Assembly: GCA_022572185.1 (NCBI GenBank)
Contig: JACZWL010000015.1
Coordinates: 1 to 62,342 of the forward strand
DNA: 62,342 nt
Origin: Pseudomonadota bacterium
GTDB lineage: Bacteria > Pseudomonadota > Gammaproteobacteria > Steroidobacterales > Woeseiaceae
Direction: 5' to 3'
Shown: positions 29,732 through 38,870 of the stretch, one piece after another
How the letters are laid out: the number at the start of each line of letters is the position of its first letter
Numbering within the stretch: position 1 is the first letter of the stretch
Notes under the pieces: generated by a model
Seen by the model: only the letters and a program-made list of their open reading frames with translations
Database searches by the model: none
What the model was told of the DNA's origin: nothing
Program-made: the position numbers and the translations under genes

Positions 29732-31450
29732 ATGGCAGCAACAGCGTCTCAATCCAATCTTTCGGGCCTGCCAAGGCGGCTGGTTCAGGACGGTATTGTT
29801 TCTGCAGAAGACGTACAGAAAGCCTCCGCAGCCGCACGCAAGGAGAAAGTTCCCCTTGTTGTCTATCTCGTGGCAAACGAGATGGCCGATCCCCGGGCTA
29901 TTGCAGTGGCTGCGTCACACGAATTCGGTGTGCCGCTCCTCGATCTCGACGCCCTTGAGATAGACCTCGACTGCCTGCGCGAAGTCGATCAGAAGCTCCT
30001 GAACAAACACCGGGTGTTGCCGCTGATCAAACGCGGCCAGCGCCTGTTTCTCGGCATTTCCGACCCGACGAATCTGCAGGCCATCGATGACCTGAAGTTC
30101 CAGACGAGCCTGCGAATCGACCCGGTTATCGTCGAACAAGACAAACTCGAGGAGTGTATTACCAAGGCTCTCGAAGCCGTCGATACGAGCATGTCTTCGC
30201 TGGAGGATGACGACTTCGACCTCGAGAACCTGGACGTCTCCAGCGGTGACGACGAACAGGAAGACGTAACGAGTAACGACGTCGATGATGCACCGGTCGT
30301 CCGGTTCGTCAACAAGATTCTATTGGACGCAATCAAACGCGGCGCTTCGGACGTTCACTTCGAACCATACGAAAAAGAGTTTCGCGTAAGAACACGACTT
30401 GACGGTGTCTTATCAAAGGTTGCTGCACCACCGGTTGCGCTTGCGAACAAGGTATGTGCGCGGCTGAAGGTAATGTCCAGGATGGATATCGCTGAGCGTC
30501 GTGTGCCGCAGGACGGCCGCATCAAGATGCGCCTGTCGAAAAATCGCGCGATCGATTTCCGCGTCAGCACCTGCCCCACCCTGTTCGGCGAAAAAGTCGT
30601 TTTACGTATTCTCGATCCGGCCAGCGCTAAAATCGGCATCGATGCCCTGGGCTACGAAGACAGGCAGAAGGCCCTGTTTCAGAAGCACCTGGACAAGCCC
30701 TACGGCATGATCCTGGTCACCGGTCCGACCGGATCCGGTAAGACGGTTTCACTCTACACGGGCCTCAATATCCTGAATGAGGAATACCGAAATATTTCCA
30801 CGGCTGAGGATCCGGTGGAAATCAACCTGGTGGGCATTAACCAGGTTAACGTCAATCCGAAAGTCGGCCTGACATTCGCATCGGCAATGAGGGCGTTCCT
30901 GCGACAGGATCCGGACGTCATCATGGTCGGTGAGATTCGTGATCTCGAAACGGCGGAAATTGCCATCAAGGCTGCGCAAACGGGCCATCTCGTCCTCTCG
31001 ACGCTGCACACGAACGACGCGCCCAGTACGCTGACCCGGCTCGTCGATATGGGTACAAAACCTTATGCGATTGCCACTTCGGTCAGCCTGATTATCGCTC
31101 AGCGTCTCGCGAGACGACTTTGCGAGAACTGCAAAGAGGTGAAGGACGTTCCCCGCGAAGCTCTGGAGAAAGAAGGTTTCGGCGCCGAGGATTTTGATGG
31201 CGATCTGACCATCTTCGGTCCGGTCGGTTGCAAGTCGTGCAACGATGGTTACAAGGGGCGTGTCGGCATTTTCCAGGTCATGGAGGTCTCCGAGACGATG
31301 GGCCGGATTATCATGGAAGGTGGCAACGCCATACAGATTGCGGACCAGGCCGCAACCGAGGGGGTCATCGATTTGCGTCGCGCCGGATTGAACAAAGTCA
31401 AGGAAGGGCTTACCGGCCTTGCGGAAATCAACCGGGTTACAATTGACTAG
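29732..31450 (+). CDS. pilB: Pilus extension ATPase PilB
   Basis: The 572-residue hexameric ATPase has an N-terminal MshEN-type domain (LVQDGIVSAEDVQKA, FLGISDPTNLQAIDDL), a very acidic linker at 157-186 (DDDFDLENLDVSSGDDEQED), and the catalytic domain with Walker A GPTGSGKT (331-338), Asp box, Walker B MVGEIRD and His box TLHTND. Four cysteines, CENC and CKSC, form the zinc site. It drives pilus polymerisation from the cytoplasm. MshEN domains often bind c-di-GMP, which matters given the c-di-GMP riboswitch in this window. Confidence 0.96.
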   Translation: MAATASQSNLSGLPRRLVQDGIVSAEDVQKASAAARKEKVPLVVYLVANEMADPRAIAVAASHEFGVPLLDLDALEIDLDCLREVDQKLLNKHRVLPLIKRGQRLFLGISDPTNLQAIDDLKFQTSLRIDPVIVEQDKLEECITKALEAVDTSMSSLEDDDFDLENLDVSSGDDEQEDVTSNDVDDAPVVRFVNKILLDAIKRGASDVHFEPYEKEFRVRTRLDGVLSKVAAPPVALANKVCARLKVMSRMDIAERRVPQDGRIKMRLSKNRAIDFRVSTCPTLFGEKVVLRILDPASAKIGIDALGYEDRQKALFQKHLDKPYGMILVTGPTGSGKTVSLYTGLNILNEEYRNISTAEDPVEINLVGINQVNVNPKVGLTFASAMRAFLRQDPDVIMVGEIRDLETAEIAIKAAQTGHLVLSTLHTNDAPSTLTRLVDMGTKPYAIATSVSLIIAQRLARRLCENCKEVKDVPREALEKEGFGAEDFDGDLTIFGPVGCKSCNDGYKGRVGIFQVMEVSETMGRIIMEGGNAIQIADQAATEGVIDLRRAGLNKVKEGLTGLAEINRVTID

Positions 31451-31481
31451 TGTAAACCCCAGGTAATGGAAGAGAACTACG

Positions 31482-32699
31482 ATGGCTGAATCAGCGGTAA
31501 TGAGCAAGGTACCCTTTCTCTGGGAGGGAACGGATCGCAAGGGCAAAAAGGTCAAGGGCAAGAGCATGGCGGCTGACGAGGCGCATGTGCGTGCTGACTT
31601 GCGCCGCCAGGGCGTTGTACCGAGCAGAATCAGGAAGCAGGGTCGAGGCCTCATGAGAGGCGGTACCATAACGCCTGGCGATATTGCGATCTTTTCACGC
31701 CAGCTGTCGACGATGCTGGCCGCAGGTATTCCGCTGGTACAGGCTTTCGAAATCGTCGGACAGGGCCACGAAAACGCAGCGATGCAGAAGCTGATTCTTG
31801 CAGTGAAGACAGACGTCGAGGGCGGTAGCGCTCTTGCGGAGGCGCTTGCCAAACACCCGCTGCATTTCGACGACCTATTCGTCAACCTGGTCGCAGCAGG
31901 CGAGCAGGCAGGCGCTCTCGAGAGCCTGCTTGACAAAATCGCAACGTACAAAGAAAAAACCGAGGAGATCAAGAAAAAGATCAAGAAAGCGCTGACCTAC
32001 CCGGCTGCGGTCGTGGTGGTCGCCTTTGTCGTAACCATTATTCTTCTGATTTTCGTCATCCCGGCCTTCGAAGACCTTTTCAAGGGATTCGGCGCAGACC
32101 TTCCGGCGTTTACAAGAATGGTCGTCGACCTGTCGGTCTTCGTCCGGACGCAGGGATGGATGCTGGCAATCGTCGCAGGCGGCATCGTGTACACATTCTT
32201 CTACTTCAAGAAGCGCTCGCGTACGATGCGGCATTTCCTGGACCGCCTGTCCCTCAAATTGCCGATCGTTGGCCCCATACTGCAGAAGGCTTCCATCGCG
32301 CGATACGCGCGCACACTTTCGACCATGTTCAGCGCCGGCGTGCCGCTCGTTGAAGCGCTTGAATCCGTTGCCGGAGCGACCGGTAACATCGTCTATGAGG
32401 TCGGTGTGCTGCAGATGAGAGATGAAGTAGCCACCGGTCAGCGATTACAGCAGGCAATGGAAAACACCGACCTATTCCCCAACATGGTCATTCAGATGAT
32501 CGCAGTTGGTGAGGAATCCGGATCGTTGGATGAAATGTCGTCCAAGGTCGCAGATTTCTACGAAAATGATGTCGATAACGCGGTCGACAACTTGAGCTCA
32601 CTGCTCGAACCGATGATCATGGCGATCCTTGGTGTTCTCGTTGGCGGACTGGTAATCGCGATGTACCTGCCTATCTTCAAGATGGGTTCCGTTATTTGA
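31482..32699 (+). CDS. pilC: Pilus inner-membrane platform PilC
   Basis: The 405-residue protein has two copies of the type II secretion F domain. The first begins IAIFSRQLSTMLAAGIPLVQAFEI and the second IARYARTLSTMFSAGVPLVEALES. Three membrane segments are visible: AVVVVAFVVTIILLIFVIPAF, ILAIVAGG-type region near residue 225, and MAILGVLVGGLVIAMYLPIF at the end. It is the platform on which PilB acts. ATG 31482 is 31 nt after pilB; an in-frame ATG 18 nt later is an alternative. Confidence 0.95.
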   Translation: MAESAVMSKVPFLWEGTDRKGKKVKGKSMAADEAHVRADLRRQGVVPSRIRKQGRGLMRGGTITPGDIAIFSRQLSTMLAAGIPLVQAFEIVGQGHENAAMQKLILAVKTDVEGGSALAEALAKHPLHFDDLFVNLVAAGEQAGALESLLDKIATYKEKTEEIKKKIKKALTYPAAVVVVAFVVTIILLIFVIPAFEDLFKGFGADLPAFTRMVVDLSVFVRTQGWMLAIVAGGIVYTFFYFKKRSRTMRHFLDRLSLKLPIVGPILQKASIARYARTLSTMFSAGVPLVEALESVAGATGNIVYEVGVLQMRDEVATGQRLQQAMENTDLFPNMVIQMIAVGEESGSLDEMSSKVADFYENDVDNAVDNLSSLLEPMIMAILGVLVGGLVIAMYLPIFKMGSVI

Positions 32700-32761
32700 G
32701 GACGCGCATCAACCAGCGGAATCAAGTTGGACCACCGGATTGTTGCAGATGATCGAATGTG

Positions 32762-32788
32762 AACGGCGCCACGAGGCGCCGTTTCTTT
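32762..32788 (+). terminator. Hairpin between pilC and pilD
   Basis: AACGGCGCC and GGCGCCGTT form a perfect 9-bp stem with an ACGA loop, followed by TCTTT. The U tract is short, so it is likely a partial terminator that lowers pilD expression. Confidence 0.65.
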
Positions 32789-32811
32789 AATGGTTTGAGA
32801 GAGAGCCCGTA

Positions 32812-33696
32812 ATGCAGGAGCTTTTCCTGAGTTCGCCACTAATCTTCGTTGCATCGGCATTCGTTGTTTCGCTCCTGGTCGGCAGCTTTTTGAATGTCGT
32901 AATTTACCGGCTGCCGATTATGATGGAACGGGAGTGGCGGGACCAATGCAAGGAGCTCAGCGAGACGGCGGCGACGGACATTCCAGAGGGGCGTTTCGAC
33001 ATTGTTTTCCCACGATCCCGTTGCCTGTCCTGTGGTGCACAGATTACGGCGTTGCAGAATATCCCGATCCTGAGCTACCTGATCCTGGGTGGAAAATGCG
33101 CCAGCTGCAGCGCAGCGATCGCAAAGCGCTACCCCATTGTCGAGTCACTGACGGCGATCCTGACCGCAATCGTCGCGTGGCGATTCGGTTTCGGCTGGGA
33201 GTCTGCTGCAGCCATCCTGCTGACCTGGGCTCTTATCGCAATCAGCGTCATTGATATCGACCACCAGATAATCCCGGATTCGATCTCCCTGCCGCTCCTC
33301 TGGATCGGACTGTTCCTAAGCCTGTTCCATCCGATGGCGGGTGCCGATGTCCTGTTTGTCGATCCAAAAACGGGAATTATCGGCGCCCTGGCCGGTTACC
33401 TGAGCCTGTGGTGCATTTATCAGCTGTTCCGCCTGGTGACAGGCAAGGAAGGCATGGGCTATGGGGACTTCAAATTGCTGGCCGTGCTCGGTGCCTGGCT
33501 GGGCTGGCAAGTGCTGCCGCTGATCATTTTGCTGTCTGCTGCTGTCGGGGCAGCCATCGGCATCACGATGATTGTCCTGCGCCGCCAGGACCGCAGCGTA
33601 CCGATTCCTTTCGGTCCATATCTCGCAGCGGCGGGCTGGATTGCGATGTTGTACGGCCAACAGATCGTTGCCGGTTATCTCGACTTCATGGGCTAG
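32812..33696 (+). CDS. pilD: Prepilin peptidase PilD
   Basis: The 294-residue inner-membrane aspartyl protease cleaves leaders such as KVQQG before FTLIE and N-methylates the new Phe. The N-terminal methyltransferase region has the two cysteine pairs CLSCG and CASCS. The catalytic aspartates are in ISVIDIDHQIIPD and GMGYGDFKLLA. About eight hydrophobic segments are visible. Placement after pilC is as in Pseudomonas. Confidence 0.96.
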   Translation: MQELFLSSPLIFVASAFVVSLLVGSFLNVVIYRLPIMMEREWRDQCKELSETAATDIPEGRFDIVFPRSRCLSCGAQITALQNIPILSYLILGGKCASCSAAIAKRYPIVESLTAILTAIVAWRFGFGWESAAAILLTWALIAISVIDIDHQIIPDSISLPLLWIGLFLSLFHPMAGADVLFVDPKTGIIGALAGYLSLWCIYQLFRLVTGKEGMGYGDFKLLAVLGAWLGWQVLPLIILLSAAVGAAIGITMIVLRRQDRSVPIPFGPYLAAAGWIAMLYGQQIVAGYLDFMG

Positions 33697-33784
33697 GGAA
33701 CAGGGCATCGAAGCGCATTGCTGGAATTCGGGCAAGAGCTCTAAAAATGCGCTGCCACGCCTTTAATTGGCCGATAATGGTGAG

Positions 33785-34390
33785 GTGACCAAACCTCTTC
33801 GAATTGGCTTGACCGGCGGTATCGCAAGCGGCAAGAGCACAGTTGCAGACCTTTTTGCCGCGCACGGCGTAGCGGTTATAGACACGGACGTCATTGCCCG
33901 CCAGCTCGTCGAGCCCGGCAAACCTGCACTTGACGAGATTCGCTTCGCCTTCGGCAGCGATGTCTTTGATTCGGACGGCCGCCTGGATCGCAGATCACTG
34001 CGCGAGCTCGTGTTTTCGGATGCGTCCCGGCGCGAGCAGCTCGAATCGATTTTACATCCGAGAATTCGTGCGGAGACCGTCGCTCAGTCCGAAGCGGCGG
34101 GCAGCCCGTATCAGATAATTGTCGTGCCGTTGCTGGTCGAATCGCCCATGCGGCAATTCATGGATCGCATTCTGGTTGTGGATTGCGATGAGGACACTCA
34201 ACTCCAACGCCTTTTGGCGCGTGATACAGAAGACGAAAGCCAGGCGCGCCGCATTATGGCAGCGCAGGCGGGCAGGACAGACCGGCTGGCGATTGCCGAC
34301 GATGTTATTTCCAATAACGACGACCTGGGCAGCACCCGGAGCCAGGTCGATGTCCTCCACAGCGAGTACCTGTCGCTGGCAGGTGGCTAG
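33785..34390 (+). CDS. coaE: Dephospho-CoA kinase
   Basis: The enzyme phosphorylates dephospho-CoA, the last step of CoA synthesis. It starts TKPLRIGLTGGIASGKS, with the P-loop GGIASGKS, followed by IDTDVIARQLVEPG and the lid region RRIMAAQ. The GTG at 33785 gives 201 residues and fits homologs; an in-frame TTG at 33767 would add six codons. It follows pilD, the pilBCD-coaE order of pseudomonads. Confidence 0.94.
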   Translation: MTKPLRIGLTGGIASGKSTVADLFAAHGVAVIDTDVIARQLVEPGKPALDEIRFAFGSDVFDSDGRLDRRSLRELVFSDASRREQLESILHPRIRAETVAQSEAAGSPYQIIVVPLLVESPMRQFMDRILVVDCDEDTQLQRLLARDTEDESQARRIMAAQAGRTDRLAIADDVISNNDDLGSTRSQVDVLHSEYLSLAGG

Positions 34391-34485
34391 TACTCCGTCA
34401 AGGTGATATGGACCACCGGGAATAGGCCCCTGTCGCAAAATGGCGTCATTTGCCCTGAATAACCGCCTGGCGCAGAATACCGCCC

Positions 34486-35289
34486 ATGGCGAAGCCTGCC
34501 CCCAACATTGCGCCTCCCTCTGTCTGCCGCCGGTTTGCCGAATATGAGCAGCCCTTGAATGAGCGAATGAGAACTTTTCTCAGGCTCGAGTTCCTGTACC
34601 AGCAGATGCTGTATAACAGCGAGCTCGATGCCGACTGGGCGACCCGTGCTGCTACGTCAAGTTTGCTGGAAATAATGGCAATATTGATGCGCGGCGATGT
34701 GCGCAGCGATGTGCACAAGGAACTCGATCATCAGATTGAGAATCTGGAGCGATTTGTGAGCCGGCCCGGGGTGGATTCACGGCGGCTGGACGCCCTCTTG
34801 AGAAACCTCCTCGAGAGCCGCAATGAGGTCAACTCGGCCGGCACGCAGTTTCTGGAACCGTTAAGAGGCTGCGGATTTCTGGCGTCAATCAAACATCGCA
34901 GTTCTATTCCGGGCGGCACCTGCGAGTTCGACCTGCCGGAGTATAACCACTGGCTAAGACAGCCGTTTGCAAGACGTCAACAGGACCTGCAGGATTGGCT
35001 GAGCGTCATTCGACCGGTCTGCGACGCCGTTGTCGAATTGCTCTGGCTGATACGAGAGAGCGCGAAGCCGCTGGAGAAGACAGCGATAAACGGCATGTAT
35101 CAGCACAACATGCAAAAGCATGATCAGTGCCGTCTGTTGCGTGTCACGCTGCCCGACGACAGTCCCCTGTATCCCGAAATCAGTGGCAGCCAGCACCGCT
35201 TTACGGTGCGATTTCTGGAATGGTCGAGTATCAGCAGCCGCGCTGTACAAACCGGACACGACGTGGGGTTCCAAATCAGCATTTGTTGA
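34486..35289 (+). CDS. zapD: Cell division protein ZapD
   Basis: The 267-residue cytoplasmic protein contains the ZapD (YacF) signature YEQPLNERMRTFLRLEFLYQQ, then LEIMAILMRGDVRSD and YNHWLRQPFARRQQDLQDWL. ZapD binds the FtsZ C-terminus and cross-links protofilaments, so it belongs functionally with ftsZ 7 kb away. The yacG gene that often follows is not present in the 110 nt before mutT. There is no clear ribosome site. Confidence 0.95.
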   Translation: MAKPAPNIAPPSVCRRFAEYEQPLNERMRTFLRLEFLYQQMLYNSELDADWATRAATSSLLEIMAILMRGDVRSDVHKELDHQIENLERFVSRPGVDSRRLDALLRNLLESRNEVNSAGTQFLEPLRGCGFLASIKHRSSIPGGTCEFDLPEYNHWLRQPFARRQQDLQDWLSVIRPVCDAVVELLWLIRESAKPLEKTAINGMYQHNMQKHDQCRLLRVTLPDDSPLYPEISGSQHRFTVRFLEWSSISSRAVQTGHDVGFQISIC

Positions 35290-35399
35290 CTCGTTGGAGC
35301 TGTCCGACCGCCATGGATGGCGGGCGTGCAGGTGTTGCAGGAGCATTCACCTGCCTGACAGGCGATTTCCTGGGAGACTGTCCTGACGAGCGATTATTG

Positions 35400-35789
35400 T
35401 TACAGCTGACGCAACGCCCGAATTACCGGACCATCCGCCGGCAACAGGAAATCTTCCTCAAGCGCATCCGGACTGATCCACCTTAACGCCTGCCCATTCC
35501 TGCCTTCGGGCGTATTCGACCATTCGTTGATTAGATAGAAATCGATGCACACCGACCTGTCGGGATAATCATGCTCAAGGCTCACGAATAAGACCGGCTG
35601 GAAAATCTCTATGCCCAGCTCTTCGTCTATCTCTCGCTTGAGCGCCGACAAGCCCTCCTCGCCATCTCTTATTTTGCCGCCGGGAAATTCCCACAGGCCG
35701 GCAAATGCCTGATCTCCGATTCTTTCGGCGATCAGCACACGGCCGTCATCGTCACGAAGGATGCCTGCGACGACCCGAACGCGAGCCAT
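35400..35789 (-). CDS. mutT: 8-oxo-dGTP diphosphatase MutT
   Basis: The 129-residue Nudix hydrolase has the box GGKIRDGEEGLSALKREIDE followed by ELG, preceded by FAGLWEFPGG, the standard MutT sequence. It clears 8-oxo-dGTP from the nucleotide pool and prevents A-to-C transversions. It follows secA as in E. coli, but 170 nt away. A 16-bp inverted repeat pairs the secA stop region with the stretch just before this start, which itself has no ribosome site. Confidence 0.94.
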   Translation of the reverse strand: MARVRVVAGILRDDDGRVLIAERIGDQAFAGLWEFPGGKIRDGEEGLSALKREIDEELGIEIFQPVLFVSLEHDYPDRSVCIDFYLINEWSNTPEGRNGQALRWISPDALEEDFLLPADGPVIRALRQL

Positions 35790-35797
35790 TGCGGGTG

Positions 35798-35813
35798 GCC
35801 CGCATGTTGTATC
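35798..35813. repeat. Inverted repeat arm near the mutT start
   Basis: GCCCGCATGTTGTATC is the exact reverse complement of the arm at 35944-35959. It ends 9 nt from the mutT start codon. A second small stem, GCGGG / CCCGC, overlaps it at 35791-35803. Confidence 0.85.
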
Positions 35814-35943
35814 CGTTTGCTGCGCTCTCGCTGAGTCTTTAATTACCTGAAGAATTTTCTTCCCTCGGAAATATGCCCGATATGACTCTCAGTCAGAATA
35901 TCCTTCAGGCAATAAAATCCTCGACCGATCTTACGCAGCAACT

Positions 35944-35959
35944 GATACAACATGCGGGC
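35944..35959. repeat. Inverted repeat arm at the secA stop
   Basis: GATACAACATGCGGGC, the partner of 35798-35813, touches the first base of the secA stop codon (minus TAG, 35959-35961). The arms are 130 nt apart. Confidence 0.85.
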
Positions 35960-38682
35960 TAGGAAAGTCTGCCGTGGCATTGCTTGTACTTCTTGCCGGA
36001 TCCACACGGGCAGGGCTCGTTGCGGCCTACCTTTCGCTCGCTCCTGACGAACGGCATGTGTGAGGCTGTCGCAACTGCTGCCGCCCCACCGCCCCGCACG
36101 GCACCGGCCTGCCGCTGTTGTCCGAGTGCCGACGCCTCCGCGTGCTGGAACTCCATTGCCTGCACCGCGCGACGCTGCGCCTCCATTTTTTCGACGTCTT
36201 CCTGGCTCTGGATTCTGACCCTTGAAAGAATACTGATCGTGTCATGCTTGACCTGATCCAGCATCACACCAAACATCTCGAACGCTTCGCGCTTGTATTC
36301 CTGCTTTGGGTTTTTTTGCGCATAGCCTCGCAAGTGAATTCCCTGTCTAAGGTAATCCATGGCCGCGAGGTGTTCCTTCCAGTGATGATCGAGTTGCATC
36401 AACATCACTTCTTTCTCGACGTGATGCATCCTGTCTGCGCCGATCTCGTTCACTTTCGCGTCATAGCTTGTTTGTACTTCGTTTACACAGCGTTCGCGAA
36501 TACCCTCTTCGCTGAGCTTCGTGTCGTCTTTCAGCCACTGGCTTACCGGCAGGCGCACGGCAAAATCATCCTCGATCGCCTGGGTTACCCCGTCCGGATC
36601 CCATTGCTCCTCCAGACTGCCGGGCATGACGTACTGGTCAACGATCAATTCAACCACTTCCGCACGAATTGCCGTCACCGAGTCGGCAATCTCGTCCGCG
36701 GCCATGAGCTCGGACCGTTGATGATAAACAACTTTTCGCTGGTCGTTGGCGACGTCGTCATATTCGAGCAGGTTCTTGCGGATGTCGAAGTTATGGGACT
36801 CCACTTTGCGCTGTGCCCTCTCGATCTGGCGGGTTAACAGTTTGCTTTCTATCGCTTCACCCTCACGCATGCCGGCCCTGGCCAAAAGCGATTTGGTACG
36901 TTCCGGGTCGCCGAAAATTCGCATCAGACTGTCTTCCATGGCCAGATAGAATCGACTGGAGCCTGCGTCACCCTGCCTGCCCGAGCGTCCCCTGAGCTGA
37001 TTATCGATACGGCGTGACTCGTGCCTCTCCGTACCAACGATATGCAGGCCACCTGCCTCGAGCACGGTCGCGTGGCGCTTGTCCCAGTCAGCCCGGATGG
37101 CATCCTTGTCAGTGCCATCGGCGGATGCTGCCAACTCGGCGTCCAGATTGCCGCCCAACACAATGTCGGTACCGCGGCCCGCCATGTTGGTCGCGATGGT
37201 CACGGCACCCGGGCGCCCCGCATGTTGCACGACGATGGCTTCACGCTCATGTTGTTTGGCGTTCAGTACCTCATGCTTGACGTTCTTTTTCTTCAGGAAA
37301 GAGGACAATTTTTCGGATGTTTCAATTGACGTTGTACCGACCAACACCGGTTGTGCGCGATCACGACAGTCCTTGATGTCTTCGATGATCGCCTCGAACT
37401 TGTCGACCTCAGTCAGATATACGAGATCCGGCATGTCATCGCGAACCATCGGCATGTGGGTCGGAATCACGATGACCTCGAGACCATAGATACTCTGAAA
37501 CTCGAAAGCCTCGGTATCCGCGGTGCCGGTCATCCCGGACAGGTTGTCATAGAGCCTGAAAAAGTTCTGAAATGTGATGGACGCAACAGTCTGGTTTTCC
37601 TGTTTGATTGCAACGCCTTCTTTCGCCTCCACGGCCTGGTGCAGGCCGTCGGACCAGCGGCGGCCCACCATGGTGCGGCCCGTAAATTCATCGACGATGA
37701 CGATCTCGCCGTCTTTGACGATGTAGTCGACGTCCTTCCTGAACATGACGTGTGCGCGCAGTGCAGCGTTAAGATGATGGACCAGCCGGATATTTCCAGC
37801 GTCGTACAAACTCTCGCCTTCCCCCAAAAGCCCGGCGTTTGCCATCAGATCCTCTACCTTCTGATGGCCGTCCTCTGTGATGTGCACCTGCTTCGACTTC
37901 TCGTCCTTTGAATAATCGCCCGGGCCGTCTTCCTCCTTTTGTTCGACAAGCTTGGGAATCAGTTTGTTGATCTTTTGATAGAGGTCAGTGCTTTCCTCGG
38001 TGGGCCCCGAGATGATCAACGGCGTCCGGGCCTCGTCGATCAGAATCGAGTCCACTTCGTCGACGATTGCAAAATTCAGTTCGCGCTGCGACTTGGCTTC
38101 AAGAGAAAACGCGAGATTATCCCGCAGGTAGTCGAAGCCAAGTTCGTTGTTGGTCGCATAAGTAATGTCGGCGTTGTAAGCGTCGCGTTTCTCGTCCTGC
38201 GTTTGACCGCTCTTTGTTACGCCGACCGTGAGACCCAAAAACTCATAAACGGGTCCCATCCAGTCCGCGTCGCGTTGTGCCAGATATTCGTTGACGGTCA
38301 CAATGTGGACGCCCTGGCCGCTGATTGCGTTCAGGTAGGCGGGCAATGTCGCCACCAGGGTCTTACCCTCGCCGGTACGCATTTCGGCGATGTTGCCGTC
38401 GTGCAATACCATGCCACCGATGAGCTGCACATCGAACGGCCTCAGGCCGAGTGCGCGCAACGATGCTTCTCTGGCTACCGCGAACGCTTCCGGAAGTAGC
38501 TCCTCGAGGCTCTCACCGTCTGCAAATCGCTTGCGAAATTCCACCGTCTTGGCTCGCAATTGATGCTCGTCAAGACGCTGGATGCCCTCTTCGAGCGCAT
38601 TGATCTTGTCGACAATTTTAGAATATTGCCGAAGCAGCCGTTGGTTCCGGCTACCAAAGATTCGGGTTAGATAGTTTGCCAC
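35959..38682 (-). CDS. secA: Preprotein translocase ATPase SecA
   Basis: The 907-residue motor starts at GTG 38682 (AGGAG nearby) with [20 protein letters not shown]. It has the DEAD-type motor with [38 protein letters not shown] and [14 protein letters not shown], the two-helix finger region, and the C-terminal zinc tail [17 protein letters not shown] that binds SecB and phospholipid. It pushes preproteins through SecYEG. No secM-like gene or arrest peptide was found upstream; the M23 endopeptidase gene is there instead, 188 nt away. Confidence 0.97.
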   Translation of the reverse strand: MANYLTRIFGSRNQRLLRQYSKIVDKINALEEGIQRLDEHQLRAKTVEFRKRFADGESLEELLPEAFAVAREASLRALGLRPFDVQLIGGMVLHDGNIAEMRTGEGKTLVATLPAYLNAISGQGVHIVTVNEYLAQRDADWMGPVYEFLGLTVGVTKSGQTQDEKRDAYNADITYATNNELGFDYLRDNLAFSLEAKSQRELNFAIVDEVDSILIDEARTPLIISGPTEESTDLYQKINKLIPKLVEQKEEDGPGDYSKDEKSKQVHITEDGHQKVEDLMANAGLLGEGESLYDAGNIRLVHHLNAALRAHVMFRKDVDYIVKDGEIVIVDEFTGRTMVGRRWSDGLHQAVEAKEGVAIKQENQTVASITFQNFFRLYDNLSGMTGTADTEAFEFQSIYGLEVIVIPTHMPMVRDDMPDLVYLTEVDKFEAIIEDIKDCRDRAQPVLVGTTSIETSEKLSSFLKKKNVKHEVLNAKQHEREAIVVQHAGRPGAVTIATNMAGRGTDIVLGGNLDAELAASADGTDKDAIRADWDKRHATVLEAGGLHIVGTERHESRRIDNQLRGRSGRQGDAGSSRFYLAMEDSLMRIFGDPERTKSLLARAGMREGEAIESKLLTRQIERAQRKVESHNFDIRKNLLEYDDVANDQRKVVYHQRSELMAADEIADSVTAIRAEVVELIVDQYVMPGSLEEQWDPDGVTQAIEDDFAVRLPVSQWLKDDTKLSEEGIRERCVNEVQTSYDAKVNEIGADRMHHVEKEVMLMQLDHHWKEHLAAMDYLRQGIHLRGYAQKNPKQEYKREAFEMFGVMLDQVKHDTISILSRVRIQSQEDVEKMEAQRRAVQAMEFQHAEASALGQQRQAGAVRGGGAAAVATASHMPFVRSERKVGRNEPCPCGSGKKYKQCHGRLS

Positions 38683-38870
38683 CTACGGCTCCTGGCACGG
38701 ACGATCTGATTGAAGCCACAAAGGCCGCTATTTTACGGACTGGCGCAAATAATGCACCAATGAACACTCCATTTCTCGCCACGCGAAGTGACAAGGATAA
38801 GCAGCAAAGCTATGTATGGTCGATCGAGGAAAAGACAAGGCGCGCGGCGCTGTCAGCGACCGTGAAGCGT

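Noticed and set aside
35290-35399. yacG after zapD
   Set aside because: No frame shows the four-cysteine YacG pattern; the stretch only has small stems (CCGCCAT/ATGGCGG and GCAGGTG/CACCTGC).
35880-35961. 26-codon plus-strand ORF (MTLSQNILQAIKSSTDLTQQ...) between secA and mutT
   Set aside because: No ribosome site, overlaps the secA end in antisense, and its end is just the inverted repeat.
38683-38870. secM-like leader gene before secA
   Set aside because: The only short frame seen (MECSLVHYLRQSVK) has no signal peptide and no arrest motif.
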